Below are positions 17,103 through 25,288 of a stretch of 64,000 nucleotides of DNA, piece by piece (the first letter of the stretch is position 1; each line of letters begins with the position of its first letter). The stretch lies in assembly GCA_023387235.1 (NCBI GenBank), contig JAEWIJ010000205.1:24546-88545 (forward strand), read 5' to 3'. Below the pieces are notes generated by a model. That model did not search any database. It had not been told where the DNA came from and saw only the letters and a list, made by a program, of their open reading frames with translations. Position numbers and translations under genes: made by a program. The DNA is from Pseudomonadota bacterium. GTDB lineage: Bacteria > Pseudomonadota > Alphaproteobacteria > Rhizobiales > Hyphomicrobiaceae.

Positions 17103-17131
17103 CACAATATCAATTGACGTGCTGAATTGTG
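17103..17131. promoter_or_regulatory. Candidate operator in the divergent cupin / ThDP-enzyme promoter region
   Basis: An AT-rich block in GC-rich surroundings contains CACAAT at 17103-17108 mirrored by ATTGTG at 17126-17131, and inside it CAATT at 17111-17115 mirrored by AATTG at 17125-17129. It sits in the 175-base region between two divergent genes beside an iclR-type gene. Operator function is inferred from position and symmetry only. Confidence 0.4.
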
Positions 17132-17214
17132 AGAAATAGCCTCACCGGCAGCATTGGCGCCGGCAAGGCCGCGCCCAAAACGTCGCAAACGACGCAAAAG
17201 GGGGGGGCGCTCAA

Positions 17215-19017
17215 ATGGCGACACCGAACAGGCTCAACGGCGCACAGGTCATCGTCGACTATCTGATCCGGGAAGGCGCGCCCTATGCCTTTGGGCTTTG
17301 CGGGCACGGCAATATCCAGCTCATCGACGCGCTCTACGAGCGCTCGCACGACATCAAGACCATCTCAGTGCACCACGAGAGCGTCGCTGGGTTCATGGCC
17401 GACGTCTATTACCGGGTGTCCGGCCAGCCGGTCGCGACGTTCACCTCATGCGGTCCGGGATCAGCCAACCTGCCGATCTCGCTCGGCAATGCTTACCTCG
17501 ACTCCGTGCCGTTCCTCGCCGTCACAGGCAATGTGCCGACGAGCCAGTTCAATCGCGGGGCCTTCCAGGAGCTCTACCGGCACTATCAGGCCGACTTTCC
17601 CTCGACGGTGCGCAGCTACTGCAAGAAGGTGTTCCAGCCGACACGCGGCGACATGGTGCCGCTCGCGATCCGCCAGGCCTGGAAGACGATGGTCACTGGC
17701 CGCCCAGGCCCCGTGGTTCTCGACGTTCCTTTCGACGTGTTCATGGAAGGGGCAGCCGAAGAAACGCCGGATCCGCGCGAATGGAGCGCGAACATCTCGA
17801 GCCGCTGCGGCGCCGATCCTGAAGGTGTCGTGAAGGCCGTCGACATGCTGCTCTCGGCCGAGCGCCCGGTGATCCTGGTCGGCCAGGGTGTGCGCTATGG
17901 CGGCGCTGCCGAGGAGCTGCTGAAGCTCGCGGAGATGCTGCAGATCCCCGTTGCTGCCTCGGCGAGTGGCATGGGCGCCATCGACGCCAGCCATCCGCTC
18001 GCGCTCGGTCTCGTCGCGCGCGCCGGACACTATCAGGCGAACCACGCCGCCCGTCAGGCCGATGTGTTGCTAGCCCTCGGTGTCCGTTTCGACGATCGCA
18101 CGTCGAGCTCGTGGATTCCGGGTTATTCGTTCACGATCCCGCCGACAAAGCTCATCCACGTCGATATCGATCCCGAGGAGATCGGTCGCAACTATCCGGT
18201 CTCCCTCGGCCTCATGGCGGACGTGCGCACGTTCCTGCGCCAACTGCTGGCCGAGATTGAAACGCGCAAATCCATCGATGCGAAGCTCGATGCGCGCAGG
18301 AAGTGGCTCGCCGCGATCGACGGTTACCGTAAGGAGTGGGATGCCTTTGTGGCGCCCGGCTTCTCGGACGATACCTCGCCGATCAATCCGCAGCGCGCGG
18401 CCCACGAGATCGACCGCTGCCTGCCGGAGGATGCCATACTCGTGAGCGACATCGGCGTGCATCACAACTGGCTGCTCGGCTTCTGCAAACCGCGGCGGCC
18501 GGACTCGCTGATCGGCTCCATGGGCTTTGGCCCCATGGGTTTCGGCGTCGCAGGTGTGCTCGGCGCGAAGTTCGCGGCGCCCGATCGTCCATGCGTCTCC
18601 GTGTGCGGCGACGGCGCCTTCTTCATGCACGCGAACGTGCTCGGCACGGCCGTCGAGTACAATCTGCCCGTCGTCTGGGTCGTGTGGAACAACTACGCCT
18701 ACGCGTCGATCCGCGGCCTGCAGCGCGGATATCTCGGCGGCCGCGAGCTCGCGACCGATTTCCACGATCCGACGACCGGGCAGCGCTACAATCCGGACTT
18801 CGCCGCCATGGCGCGATCCGCCGGTGTCGCCGGCGTGCGCGTGGATCGCGCCGCCGATTTAGGCGACGCGATCCGCAAGGCGATCGCGGCCAACAAGCCC
18901 TATCTCATCGACGTCGATATCGCAGCGGACACCAATCCGTCCGGTGCCGGCGTCTGGGAGCTCCCGGGTCTCGGCCAGAGCAAGCCCGGCATCGGCAAGC
19001 GCTACGAGCCGACGTGA
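17215..19017 (+). CDS. Thiamine diphosphate-dependent enzyme (acetolactate synthase-like)
   Basis: A 600-residue ThDP enzyme with the three-domain acetolactate synthase architecture. The N-terminal Pyr domain carries the catalytic glutamate in HHESVAGF (Glu55); the middle domain is PVILVGQGVRYGG onward; the C-terminal PP domain has the ThDP/Mg motif beginning at GDG near residue 465 and ending in VVWNN. The FAD-binding determinants of true ALS cannot be confirmed by eye, so it may be a decarboxylase, carboligase or oxalyl/benzoylformate-like enzyme. A G-rich Shine-Dalgarno precedes the ATG. It is followed 25 bases later by an SDR gene, likely in one operon. Confidence 0.88.
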   Translation: MATPNRLNGAQVIVDYLIREGAPYAFGLCGHGNIQLIDALYERSHDIKTISVHHESVAGFMADVYYRVSGQPVATFTSCGPGSANLPISLGNAYLDSVPFLAVTGNVPTSQFNRGAFQELYRHYQADFPSTVRSYCKKVFQPTRGDMVPLAIRQAWKTMVTGRPGPVVLDVPFDVFMEGAAEETPDPREWSANISSRCGADPEGVVKAVDMLLSAERPVILVGQGVRYGGAAEELLKLAEMLQIPVAASASGMGAIDASHPLALGLVARAGHYQANHAARQADVLLALGVRFDDRTSSSWIPGYSFTIPPTKLIHVDIDPEEIGRNYPVSLGLMADVRTFLRQLLAEIETRKSIDAKLDARRKWLAAIDGYRKEWDAFVAPGFSDDTSPINPQRAAHEIDRCLPEDAILVSDIGVHHNWLLGFCKPRRPDSLIGSMGFGPMGFGVAGVLGAKFAAPDRPCVSVCGDGAFFMHANVLGTAVEYNLPVVWVVWNNYAYASIRGLQRGYLGGRELATDFHDPTTGQRYNPDFAAMARSAGVAGVRVDRAADLGDAIRKAIAANKPYLIDVDIAADTNPSGAGVWELPGLGQSKPGIGKRYEPT

Positions 19018-19042
19018 CGCTCTAGAATAGGAGGCAGAGGAT

Positions 19043-19747
19043 ATGAAGCTCGCTGGCAAGAAAGTCGTCGTTGTCGGTGGCTCCTCCGGCATCGGCCTCG
19101 CCACGGCCGCGATGGCAAGGGCCGATGGTGCCGAGGTCATCATTGCTGCGCGCACGCCCGAGCGCCTCCAGGCGGCTGCGAGGTCGATCGGTGCAAGTGC
19201 CATTCCCACCGACGTCACGAGCGACGACAGCGTGAATGCGCTGTTTGAAGCGTGCGGTGCTGTGGATCATGTCGTCGTCACGGCTGCCCAGCTTCGCACG
19301 GGGCCCTTCAAGACCGTGCGGATGGATGATGTGCGCGCGACGATGGAGAACAAGTTCTGGGGAGCGTGGCGCGTCGCGCGTGCGGCCGAGATCCGTGCCG
19401 GCGGCTCGCTGACGCTCGTGTCCGGCTTCCTGAGCGTCCGTCCGCGGCCGGCGGCGGCGATTGTCGGCGCCGCCAACGGGGCGCTCGAGTCGCTCGCGCG
19501 CAGCCTCGCGCTCGAGCTCGCGCCCGTGCGCGTGAATGCCGTCTCGCCCGGTATTGTCGATACGCCGATCCGCGCCGCGATGCCGGAGGCTCAGCGTCTC
19601 GACATGCTCTCGAAGGTGGCCGCTGGTCTTCCCGTCGGACGTGTAGGCCTCGGCGAGGACATCGCCCAGCAGATCCTCTCGTTCATGGCGAACGGCTTTG
19701 CCACGGGCTCCATCGTCTACATCGACGGCGGCGCGCTCATTGTCTGA
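19043..19747 (+). CDS. SDR family protein lacking the YxxxK catalytic pair
   Basis: A 234-residue Rossmann-fold SDR with the NAD(P)-binding motif GGSSGIG near residue 15, a VTAAQ strand corresponding to NNAG, and the conserved VRVNAVSPGIVDTPI segment. Where a classical SDR has YxxxK followed by AALE, this protein reads VGAAN followed by GALE, so both the Tyr and the Lys are missing. It may be a non-classical reductase or a non-catalytic member. It lies downstream of the ThDP enzyme, probably co-transcribed (AGGAGG-like sequence about 10 bases before the ATG), which suggests it handles the product of that enzyme. Confidence 0.85.
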   Translation: MKLAGKKVVVVGGSSGIGLATAAMARADGAEVIIAARTPERLQAAARSIGASAIPTDVTSDDSVNALFEACGAVDHVVVTAAQLRTGPFKTVRMDDVRATMENKFWGAWRVARAAEIRAGGSLTLVSGFLSVRPRPAAAIVGAANGALESLARSLALELAPVRVNAVSPGIVDTPIRAAMPEAQRLDMLSKVAAGLPVGRVGLGEDIAQQILSFMANGFATGSIVYIDGGALIV

Positions 19748-20089
19748 GTGAGCGTCGGGTGATTTGCAGGATCAGCCGATCAAGGCGACTTCAGTTTGCC
19801 TGCATCAAATTGAGGCTACATATTGAGCGTCGCTTGGTCGATGACGGGCAGGAATTTCGTGGCGCCAAATGCCTGCCTGGGCGGATCGCCCCATGGAGCG
19901 AGCGACACCACGAACCGGAGTTCGTCGGGATACTCCTCCGGCTCATCGGCCCTGCTCATCCGGTTCGGAGTGCGCTTTATTGCGGGTAGCCGTCCTGAAC
20001 GACGCAGCGCTACTTGCCGGCCAAAGCCGGGTCTTCGCTTCGCTCGACACGGTCGCGCATCGCGTCTCAGAGCTAAGCCATTGATTTGG
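19748..20089. other. Non-coding stretch left of the island boundary
   Basis: About 340 bases between the SDR stop and the left tRNA-derived repeat. I see no supported gene; short frames here run through the repeat and have no family resemblance. It is the chromosomal side of the left island junction. Confidence 0.4.
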
Positions 20090-20139
20090 CTTTGGTACCG
20101 CCTCCCCGGCTCGAACGGGGGACCCCCAGATCCACAATC
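20090..20139 (-). repeat. Left attachment site: 50-bp direct repeat of tRNA-His 3' half
   Basis: Identical over 50 bases to 59995-60044. It corresponds, on the minus strand, to tRNA-His from the anticodon loop to CCA and three bases beyond. Identity stops abruptly at 20140, where the tRNA would continue into the 5' half; hence this is a truncated copy (att site), not a tRNA gene. Confidence 0.9.
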
Positions 20140-20262
20140 AGGACGTCATTGAAACATCTTGCACCTTCGTGAAACGAGATGAACCATGTATTATACTGAT
20201 ATTACGTAAAATAATACGCCTGTCCCGTTTCACGTCGCTTCACGCCGCCCCTTGAAGTTTTG

Positions 20263-20289
20263 TCCCGATGGGCCAAATATGGGCCAAAT
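20263..20289 (+). repeat. Left subterminal 27-bp repeat with tandem 11-bp units
   Basis: Contains two head-to-tail copies of ATGGGCCAAAT preceded by TCCCG. The same 27 bases occur at 59926-59952 near the other end in the same orientation. It lies just upstream of, or overlapping, the integrase start, so it could be an arm-type integrase site that also autoregulates int. The role is inferred from position. Confidence 0.7.
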
Positions 20290-20313
20290 CCATCTCCGAG
20301 GCGAGCGTTCTTC

Positions 20314-21624
20314 GTGGCCCTGAAACCCTCTGCATCCACCCTCCTTCCGGCGAACGTGAAAGCCATCCGCCGCGCGGCCCGCGGGGTGGCCGCAGCCGGT
20401 GCCGCCCGCGAGTTCCGCATCGATGGCGCACGCGGTCTCGTGCTGCTGGCGCTGCCGAGCGGGACTGCGACCTGGTACCTGCATTACGACGTCGCCGTCG
20501 GGCGGAAGCGTCGACGGCGCAAGCTGAAGATTGGCAGGCTCGACGACATCGCGCTGGCCGATGCCATCGCCGTGGCTGAGCGCCAACGTCCCGCCATCCG
20601 CACGGGTGCCGATCCCGTCGCTCGGCGACAGAGCGAGCGGCATGAGCTGACGTTCGCGGAACTCGTCGAGGAGCGCTTCGCCAAGGGGAGTCCCCTCCGT
20701 CCCACCACCGAGCGGGACTATCGACACGTGCTCGCCCGTGACGTCCTGCCGGCCCTCGGTGCCCTGTCCGCCAAGCAAGTGACGCGGGATCAGATCGTGA
20801 TGGTTATCAACAAGGCCGTTGCGCGCGGTGCCACGCGACGAGCGGACCTTGCCCGGGCCGTCGTCCGTTCCATCTTCGCCTTCGGAATCGATCGCGGCCT
20901 CGTCGACAGCAATCCCGCGACCGGGCTGAGGAATCGACATGCCTACCGCCCGCGGGAGGTCATTGCGGGCGCCGAGCACATCCGCACGCTGTGGGAGGGC
21001 ATCGAAAGCGGGCGGGCGCCTATGGCGCCAACCGTCGGGCTTATCGTACGCCTCGCCCTGCTGACGGGACTGAGGCGGGCCGAACTCGCCGCCACCCGAC
21101 GGGCGGACCTTGATCTCGAGTCTGCCCGCCCATTGCTGGCTATCCCGAGCGGACGGGCAAAGAACCGCAACCTACACCGGGTACCGCTCAGCCCACAGGC
21201 CGCCCGTCTTTTTCGGGATGCTCTTGGGCGGGCAGGCGACGGTCCCTTTGCCTTCCCAGGCGAAATACCGGGCACCCACATCCTCCCGCGCAGCGTCAGC
21301 AAAGCCATGGAGCGCACCCGCGCGGAACTCGATATCCCCGACGTTACGATGCACGATCTGCGACGCACGGTCGGCACGCGCATGAGCGAGCTTGGCGTGC
21401 CGAGGGATGTACGCGAGCGGATCCTGAATCACGGCGGCAAGCGGGCGGGCAATCTCACGGACGGCGTCTACAATCGCTATGAATTCGACGCCGAGAAGCG
21501 GGCGGCGCTCGAGTTGTGGGCAGACGCACTCGATGCCATCCTCGGCCGCGGTCCTCCCGAGATCGAGGGCTATCCCGCCCGCCTTGCCCACCTCAAGGGC
21601 GGGACGACCGTGCGCGTGGGATAA
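20314..21624 (+). CDS. Tyrosine-type site-specific integrase (P4-like, arm-binding DUF4102 N-terminus)
   Basis: About 436 residues from the GTG at 20314, or 454 from a TTG at 20260. The N-terminal 100 residues are the arm-DNA-binding type (LKPSASTLLPANVKAIRRAARG...WYLHYDVAVGRKRRRRKLKIGRL). A SAM-like core-binding domain follows (TFAELVEERFA...), then the catalytic domain with Arg in LTGLRRAELA, HDLRR (HxxR), a histidine in LNHGG and the nucleophile Tyr in YNRYEF. It is the first gene inside the left border and most likely catalyses integration and excision at the tRNA-His repeats. The GTG is favoured because GAGG lies upstream and family members start near ALKPSAS. Confidence 0.92.
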   Translation: MALKPSASTLLPANVKAIRRAARGVAAAGAAREFRIDGARGLVLLALPSGTATWYLHYDVAVGRKRRRRKLKIGRLDDIALADAIAVAERQRPAIRTGADPVARRQSERHELTFAELVEERFAKGSPLRPTTERDYRHVLARDVLPALGALSAKQVTRDQIVMVINKAVARGATRRADLARAVVRSIFAFGIDRGLVDSNPATGLRNRHAYRPREVIAGAEHIRTLWEGIESGRAPMAPTVGLIVRLALLTGLRRAELAATRRADLDLESARPLLAIPSGRAKNRNLHRVPLSPQAARLFRDALGRAGDGPFAFPGEIPGTHILPRSVSKAMERTRAELDIPDVTMHDLRRTVGTRMSELGVPRDVRERILNHGGKRAGNLTDGVYNRYEFDAEKRAALELWADALDAILGRGPPEIEGYPARLAHLKGGTTVRVG

Positions 21625-21782
21625 CTGGTGGGCGGGCGAATTTCGTCCGGATGACCGCCGGAACGTGTCGGCCGTCGAGAGGCTTGATTGCGCGATGCCG
21701 GATTCTCGAAGACGAAGTCGTGCGCCACCGCCGGATGTGGCCGACATTGCGTGCGATGCTCCGGACAGCATCCGCGCCAAGC

Positions 21783-23015
21783 TTACAGCGGGAGGCCAAC
21801 GCCCACGTAGAACTGACGTGAGGCCTTGAGCTTGCACCCGCCCACAGCCTCGACGGCCTGCTTCAAGAGCTGTCCGAAGACATTGGGCGCGATCCTCGGC
21901 CAGCCGCGCGTCTCTTGCATCCCTTTGTACGCTTCGAGAAGGTCAGCTCCGGCGGCGCGAAGGTCCGGACCACGGCTCAGCGTCGCGACGAACGTGTGGA
22001 CCGCCCTGAGCGGCACGCCCACTTCCCTCGACGCAGAACTCGGCTCGCCCCACGGCCGGGGCCCCTTGCCTGCGCGTCGGCCGGTGCTTTCGCGATCGGT
22101 CCTGCCTGCCCTCCGTCCCCGATCCGATTTCAGCGGCGCGTCCCGCATGGAAACTGACACCTTATCCGCATTCGAGTTCGCAATTGCCGACGCCGGCGCA
22201 TGTTCGGCCTTCGTGGCTGATACGCGCGCTCCCGCTGTCGACCAGAAGAAGCTCGCGAACCCGAATGCGCCTATCTCGGCCACTTCGATGACTGCGGCCC
22301 AGAACAGCGTGCGCAGAATTTCAGCGGTTCTGAGCGAGATGTCGAGCCACGCCGCGAGCATGGCCAGATCGGGCTGTTGGCTTTCCGCGCCCCCCGGCTG
22401 ACGCGAAAGCTGACGGCGAAGCTCTGCCTCACGCTCGTGGAGGCGCTCGGCCTCAGCTGCCGTCGCGCGCGCGGCCTCGAGATGCGCGAGCCGCGCGCAG
22501 AACAGGCGCTGTCCCCCATTCGCCACCTTCGTGCAGCCTGAAGTGGCGTCCCACCTCCAATCATGCCGCTCGGCCGCGATTTCAGAGTTGACAGTCGCCA
22601 GCGGTTTCCACCCCACGACCTTCAGCCGCTCGCCAACAGTCTTCAGCTCAGAACGCGCGATGTCGGCACGCTCGGCAGCCGCACCCGCGTCGGTGACGCG
22701 CGCGGACCGTTGGAGTTCGAACAGGGCAACCGCATTCCAGACCGACAGACCCACGAGAAGAATGGAAATCGCGACGCCCATGGACCCGGCCAAGGCGCTC
22801 CTTCGCCACGCCGGGACGATCGCCGCAACCAAGGTGACCTTGGCGACATGGATCAATGCCAGCAGAAGGCCGGCGCCGTAATTCAGCGTCAGACCTCCGA
22901 TGGCCATGGTCGCTGTTGGATCGAGCCATGCGCCGTACCTGTAAGGTGTCGCGATCGCGAACGTCGCGACGCCGCTACCCAGCACGAACATTGTCACACT
23001 CCAGGTCCGGCTCAC
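21783..23015 (-). CDS. Membrane protein with coiled-coil-like centre and D5-like winged-helix C-terminus (island gene)
   Basis: A 410-residue protein of unknown function. It has about three hydrophobic helices in the first 110 residues, a charged alpha-helical middle (about 115-215) rich in Ala/Glu/Arg, another hydrophobic helix around 230-250, then a basic linker. The last about 55 residues (LLEAYKGMQETRGWPRIAP, then VFGQLLKQAVE and the end SRQFYVGVGL) resemble the winged-helix domain found at the C-terminus of poxvirus D5/P4-type primase-helicases. The combination with membrane helices suggests a mobile-element protein tied to the membrane. Resemblance is by eye only. Confidence 0.6.
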   Translation of the reverse strand: MSRTWSVTMFVLGSGVATFAIATPYRYGAWLDPTATMAIGGLTLNYGAGLLLALIHVAKVTLVAAIVPAWRRSALAGSMGVAISILLVGLSVWNAVALFELQRSARVTDAGAAAERADIARSELKTVGERLKVVGWKPLATVNSEIAAERHDWRWDATSGCTKVANGGQRLFCARLAHLEAARATAAEAERLHEREAELRRQLSRQPGGAESQQPDLAMLAAWLDISLRTAEILRTLFWAAVIEVAEIGAFGFASFFWSTAGARVSATKAEHAPASAIANSNADKVSVSMRDAPLKSDRGRRAGRTDRESTGRRAGKGPRPWGEPSSASREVGVPLRAVHTFVATLSRGPDLRAAGADLLEAYKGMQETRGWPRIAPNVFGQLLKQAVEAVGGCKLKASRQFYVGVGLPL

Positions 23016-23982
23016 GCACCGTCCTCCTCGATCGCATCACGCGCGAGGATTTCTGAGCCGTGCGCTGCCGTCGAGAGAGATGTTGACGCTCGAGCGCGGG
23101 GCGAAGTTTCACACCGGTTCAGGCGAATGCAGGAGAGTGCATAGTGCTTCAAAAGAACTGTGGACAGGCAGGGGCGCGCCGCGGCGAAGGCGCCGGAGTC
23201 CAGACTGTTGCGTGGCGGGCGTCTGTTGCCGACGTGATCCCCCCTACCACACCGGCACTGGGCAAGCCATGCAGCAGCGTCTCATCGGTTCCATGATTTT
23301 ACCTGGCCTGTCAGTCCAGCACCGGTGCCGGCCAGGCTGAACTGGTGGCAACGTGTCGAGCATCTGGTCGCCGACGCGAACGCGGCACGCCCACGACAGC
23401 TGTGCAGAGAAAGCGGACCCGGAAAGCCGCGTGCTCTGTCCAGCCTTCTGCCAATGGGCGGACGTGACTTAAGCGCCCGATTGCGGGCACTATTGAGCGC
23501 CAATTTCGGTCAGTATCAGGCACGCCCAATCCACCGTTCAATCCGCCGCCGTTCAGAATCGGCTCAACGAGGCGCGAGCATTTGAGTACTACGCGCGCTA
23601 TTGCTGCCTCTTGCGCATCCAGCACCTCTTTCCATCGAGAGATTGATGGGCTCAAAGCATCCCGCCTTGCTGATGCCGCTGCCAAGCTTGGCGAGCATCC
23701 GTGGAACATGATCCTGCTGACAGCGATCGTGCTGCTCGCATTGCAGGTTCTGGAGGAAGCGACAGGACCGCGCACGCCTGTGCAATCGCCCTTCACGTGA
23801 AAGGCGGAAGATTCCGAGTGGCGCCTGCCGACGACACAGGCGTACTTGCGGGCTTCGACAAGCGGCCGGAGGCTGCGCAGATCTCGCTATCAGTGCACGT
23901 CGTTAGGTCCCTAGCGAGAAATCCGATTGTGAGCACCTCGACACATCTTCGTGCCATGAAGCTCCGCGCGAGCTTCTCCTCC
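23016..23982. other. Degenerate stretch without a confident gene
   Basis: Nearly 1 kb between the membrane-protein gene and the left inverted repeat. The best candidate is a TTG-started frame at 23582-23800 (72 aa) with one hydrophobic segment containing WNMILLTAIVLLALQVL, but it has no recognisable family or clear ribosome binding site. Overlapping frames on both strands look like decayed sequence; insertion-sequence debris is possible. Confidence 0.35.
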
Positions 23983-24020
23983 CCGACAAAACTATGTCAC
24001 CAGGTGAAACGCTTTGTCGC
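23983..24020 (+). repeat. Left 38-nt inverted repeat of the transporter/amidohydrolase cassette
   Basis: Matches the reverse complement of 30576-30613 at 32 of 38 positions without gaps. It includes the motif ACTATGTCAC followed by AACGCTTTGTCGC. It resembles an insertion-sequence terminal repeat, possibly IS481-like, but no transposase lies between the two copies. Confidence 0.65.
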
Positions 24021-24160
24021 CGTGTCGTCGTCGATCGAGTAGCGATAATTCGATCCATGCTGACAGCAGACCGTTGCCGAACAACGACGAGCGCAAACAT
24101 GCCAACGAATTTGCTGAGCCACCGAAGTTCCCTGACACACAAAACGCGAAGGGCCGTTAG

Positions 24161-25219
24161 ATGAAGAGGATCTCTCGTCGCAAATTCGTTGCGGGAATGG
24201 CCGGCAGTCTCGGCGCGATGGTCGCAGCTCCCGCTCTGTCCCAGGGCCAGGGCAAAGTTCTTCATGTCATCGGATACACTGATATCCGCGACGTTATCGC
24301 CAAGGTCTGGATCGCACCGTTCGAAAAAGCGACCGGCGCCAAGGTGCAGTTCGTTCCCGGCGCCGGCATGGAGTTGGTGGGCAAGATTCGAGCCGAGCAG
24401 GCAAAGCCGACCTACAGCGTGATGTTGGCGGACGACTGGGTGGTCGAGCAAGCGGGGCGGTTCAATTTGGTGCAGCCGCTACCTAAGGACAAGATGCCCG
24501 CGCTTGCCGACGTCGATCCGGCTTTGCAGTTCAAGGACGGATCCGGCGTTGCCATTCTGGTGCTTCTCACCGGCCTCGCCTTCAACACGTCTATCAAGGC
24601 GCCGGCATCGTGGGCCGACCTGTGGCGGCCGGAGTTCAAGCGGTCGATACTCATTCCTCCGAGCAATTTTGCGACCCACAGCATGTTGCTGACCATGGCC
24701 GCGTCCATCAAAAGCGGTCTGCCCGTCGAGAAGGCGCAATACGACCTCACTCCAGGGTTCGAGTACCTCAAGGAGCTCAAGCCGAATTTTCTGACGATCT
24801 ACTCGAACACCAATATCGCCTTGAATCTTCTCGTTCAGGGGGAAGCAAAAGCCGCCGCGCCGTTCTACGCAAAGAACGTGTTTCGACATGCCGATGCTGG
24901 CGCGAAAATCAACCTGACCGTTCCCAAGGAAGGCGGGTTCGTCGGCCTCAACGGAGCGGCGTTGATCCGTAATGCCCCGGAAGCCGATCTCGGCGCCGAG
25001 TTCATCGATTTTGGCCTGACGCCCGAAGTTCAACGAGCCTTGGCAGAGGGCTGCATCGCAGGCTCCGTCAATCGCCGCGTCGAACTTCCTGCCAGTATGG
25101 CCGACCGCGCCCCGATCAACCAGGACGCCATTCGGAAACTGCACAAGCTCGACTGGGGATCCTTCAACGATCGACGCTCCGACCTGCTCGATCGCTGGAA
25201 CCGCGAAATCGCCGGCTAA
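24161..25219 (+). CDS. Periplasmic solute-binding protein (polyamine/iron-type, PotD-like)
   Basis: A 352-residue SBP_bac-type binding protein. The N-terminus MKRISRRKFVAGMAGSLGAMVAAPALS is a twin-arginine-type signal (SRRKFV) with cleavage near ALSQG. The mature part begins KVLHVIGYTDI and contains the two-lobe elements SVMLADDWVVEQAG and GLAFNTSIKAPASWADLW. The downstream two permeases and ATPase are of the PotABC class, so putrescine, spermidine or a related cationic or opine-like compound is a reasonable guess. Arg-Arg signals are unusual for PotD, so folding before export may be involved. A tight hairpin follows the gene. Confidence 0.88.
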   Translation: MKRISRRKFVAGMAGSLGAMVAAPALSQGQGKVLHVIGYTDIRDVIAKVWIAPFEKATGAKVQFVPGAGMELVGKIRAEQAKPTYSVMLADDWVVEQAGRFNLVQPLPKDKMPALADVDPALQFKDGSGVAILVLLTGLAFNTSIKAPASWADLWRPEFKRSILIPPSNFATHSMLLTMAASIKSGLPVEKAQYDLTPGFEYLKELKPNFLTIYSNTNIALNLLVQGEAKAAAPFYAKNVFRHADAGAKINLTVPKEGGFVGLNGAALIRNAPEADLGAEFIDFGLTPEVQRALAEGCIAGSVNRRVELPASMADRAPINQDAIRKLHKLDWGSFNDRRSDLLDRWNREIAG

Positions 25220-25254
25220 GCATCGTCACATCTGCCGCGAACCCACCCCATAAA

Positions 25255-25277
25255 GCCCAGGGCAGAATGCCCTGGGC
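25255..25277 (+). terminator. Intercistronic hairpin between binding-protein and ATPase genes
   Basis: Perfect 10-bp stem (GCCCAGGGCA at 25255-25264 with TGCCCTGGGC at 25268-25277) and a GAA triloop. No T-run follows, so it probably stabilises the upstream message or attenuates read-through rather than ending the operon. Confidence 0.7.
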
Positions 25278-25288
25278 CGGATTGCGAC

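Noticed and set aside
20090..20139. A second tRNA-His gene at the left border
   Set aside because: Only the 3' half is present; the D-arm and acceptor 5' strand are missing, so it is an att repeat.
23311..23796. 161-codon minus-strand frame in the gap left of the cassette
   Set aside because: No family resemblance, no supported start, and overlapping alternative frames of equal quality; treated as degenerate sequence.
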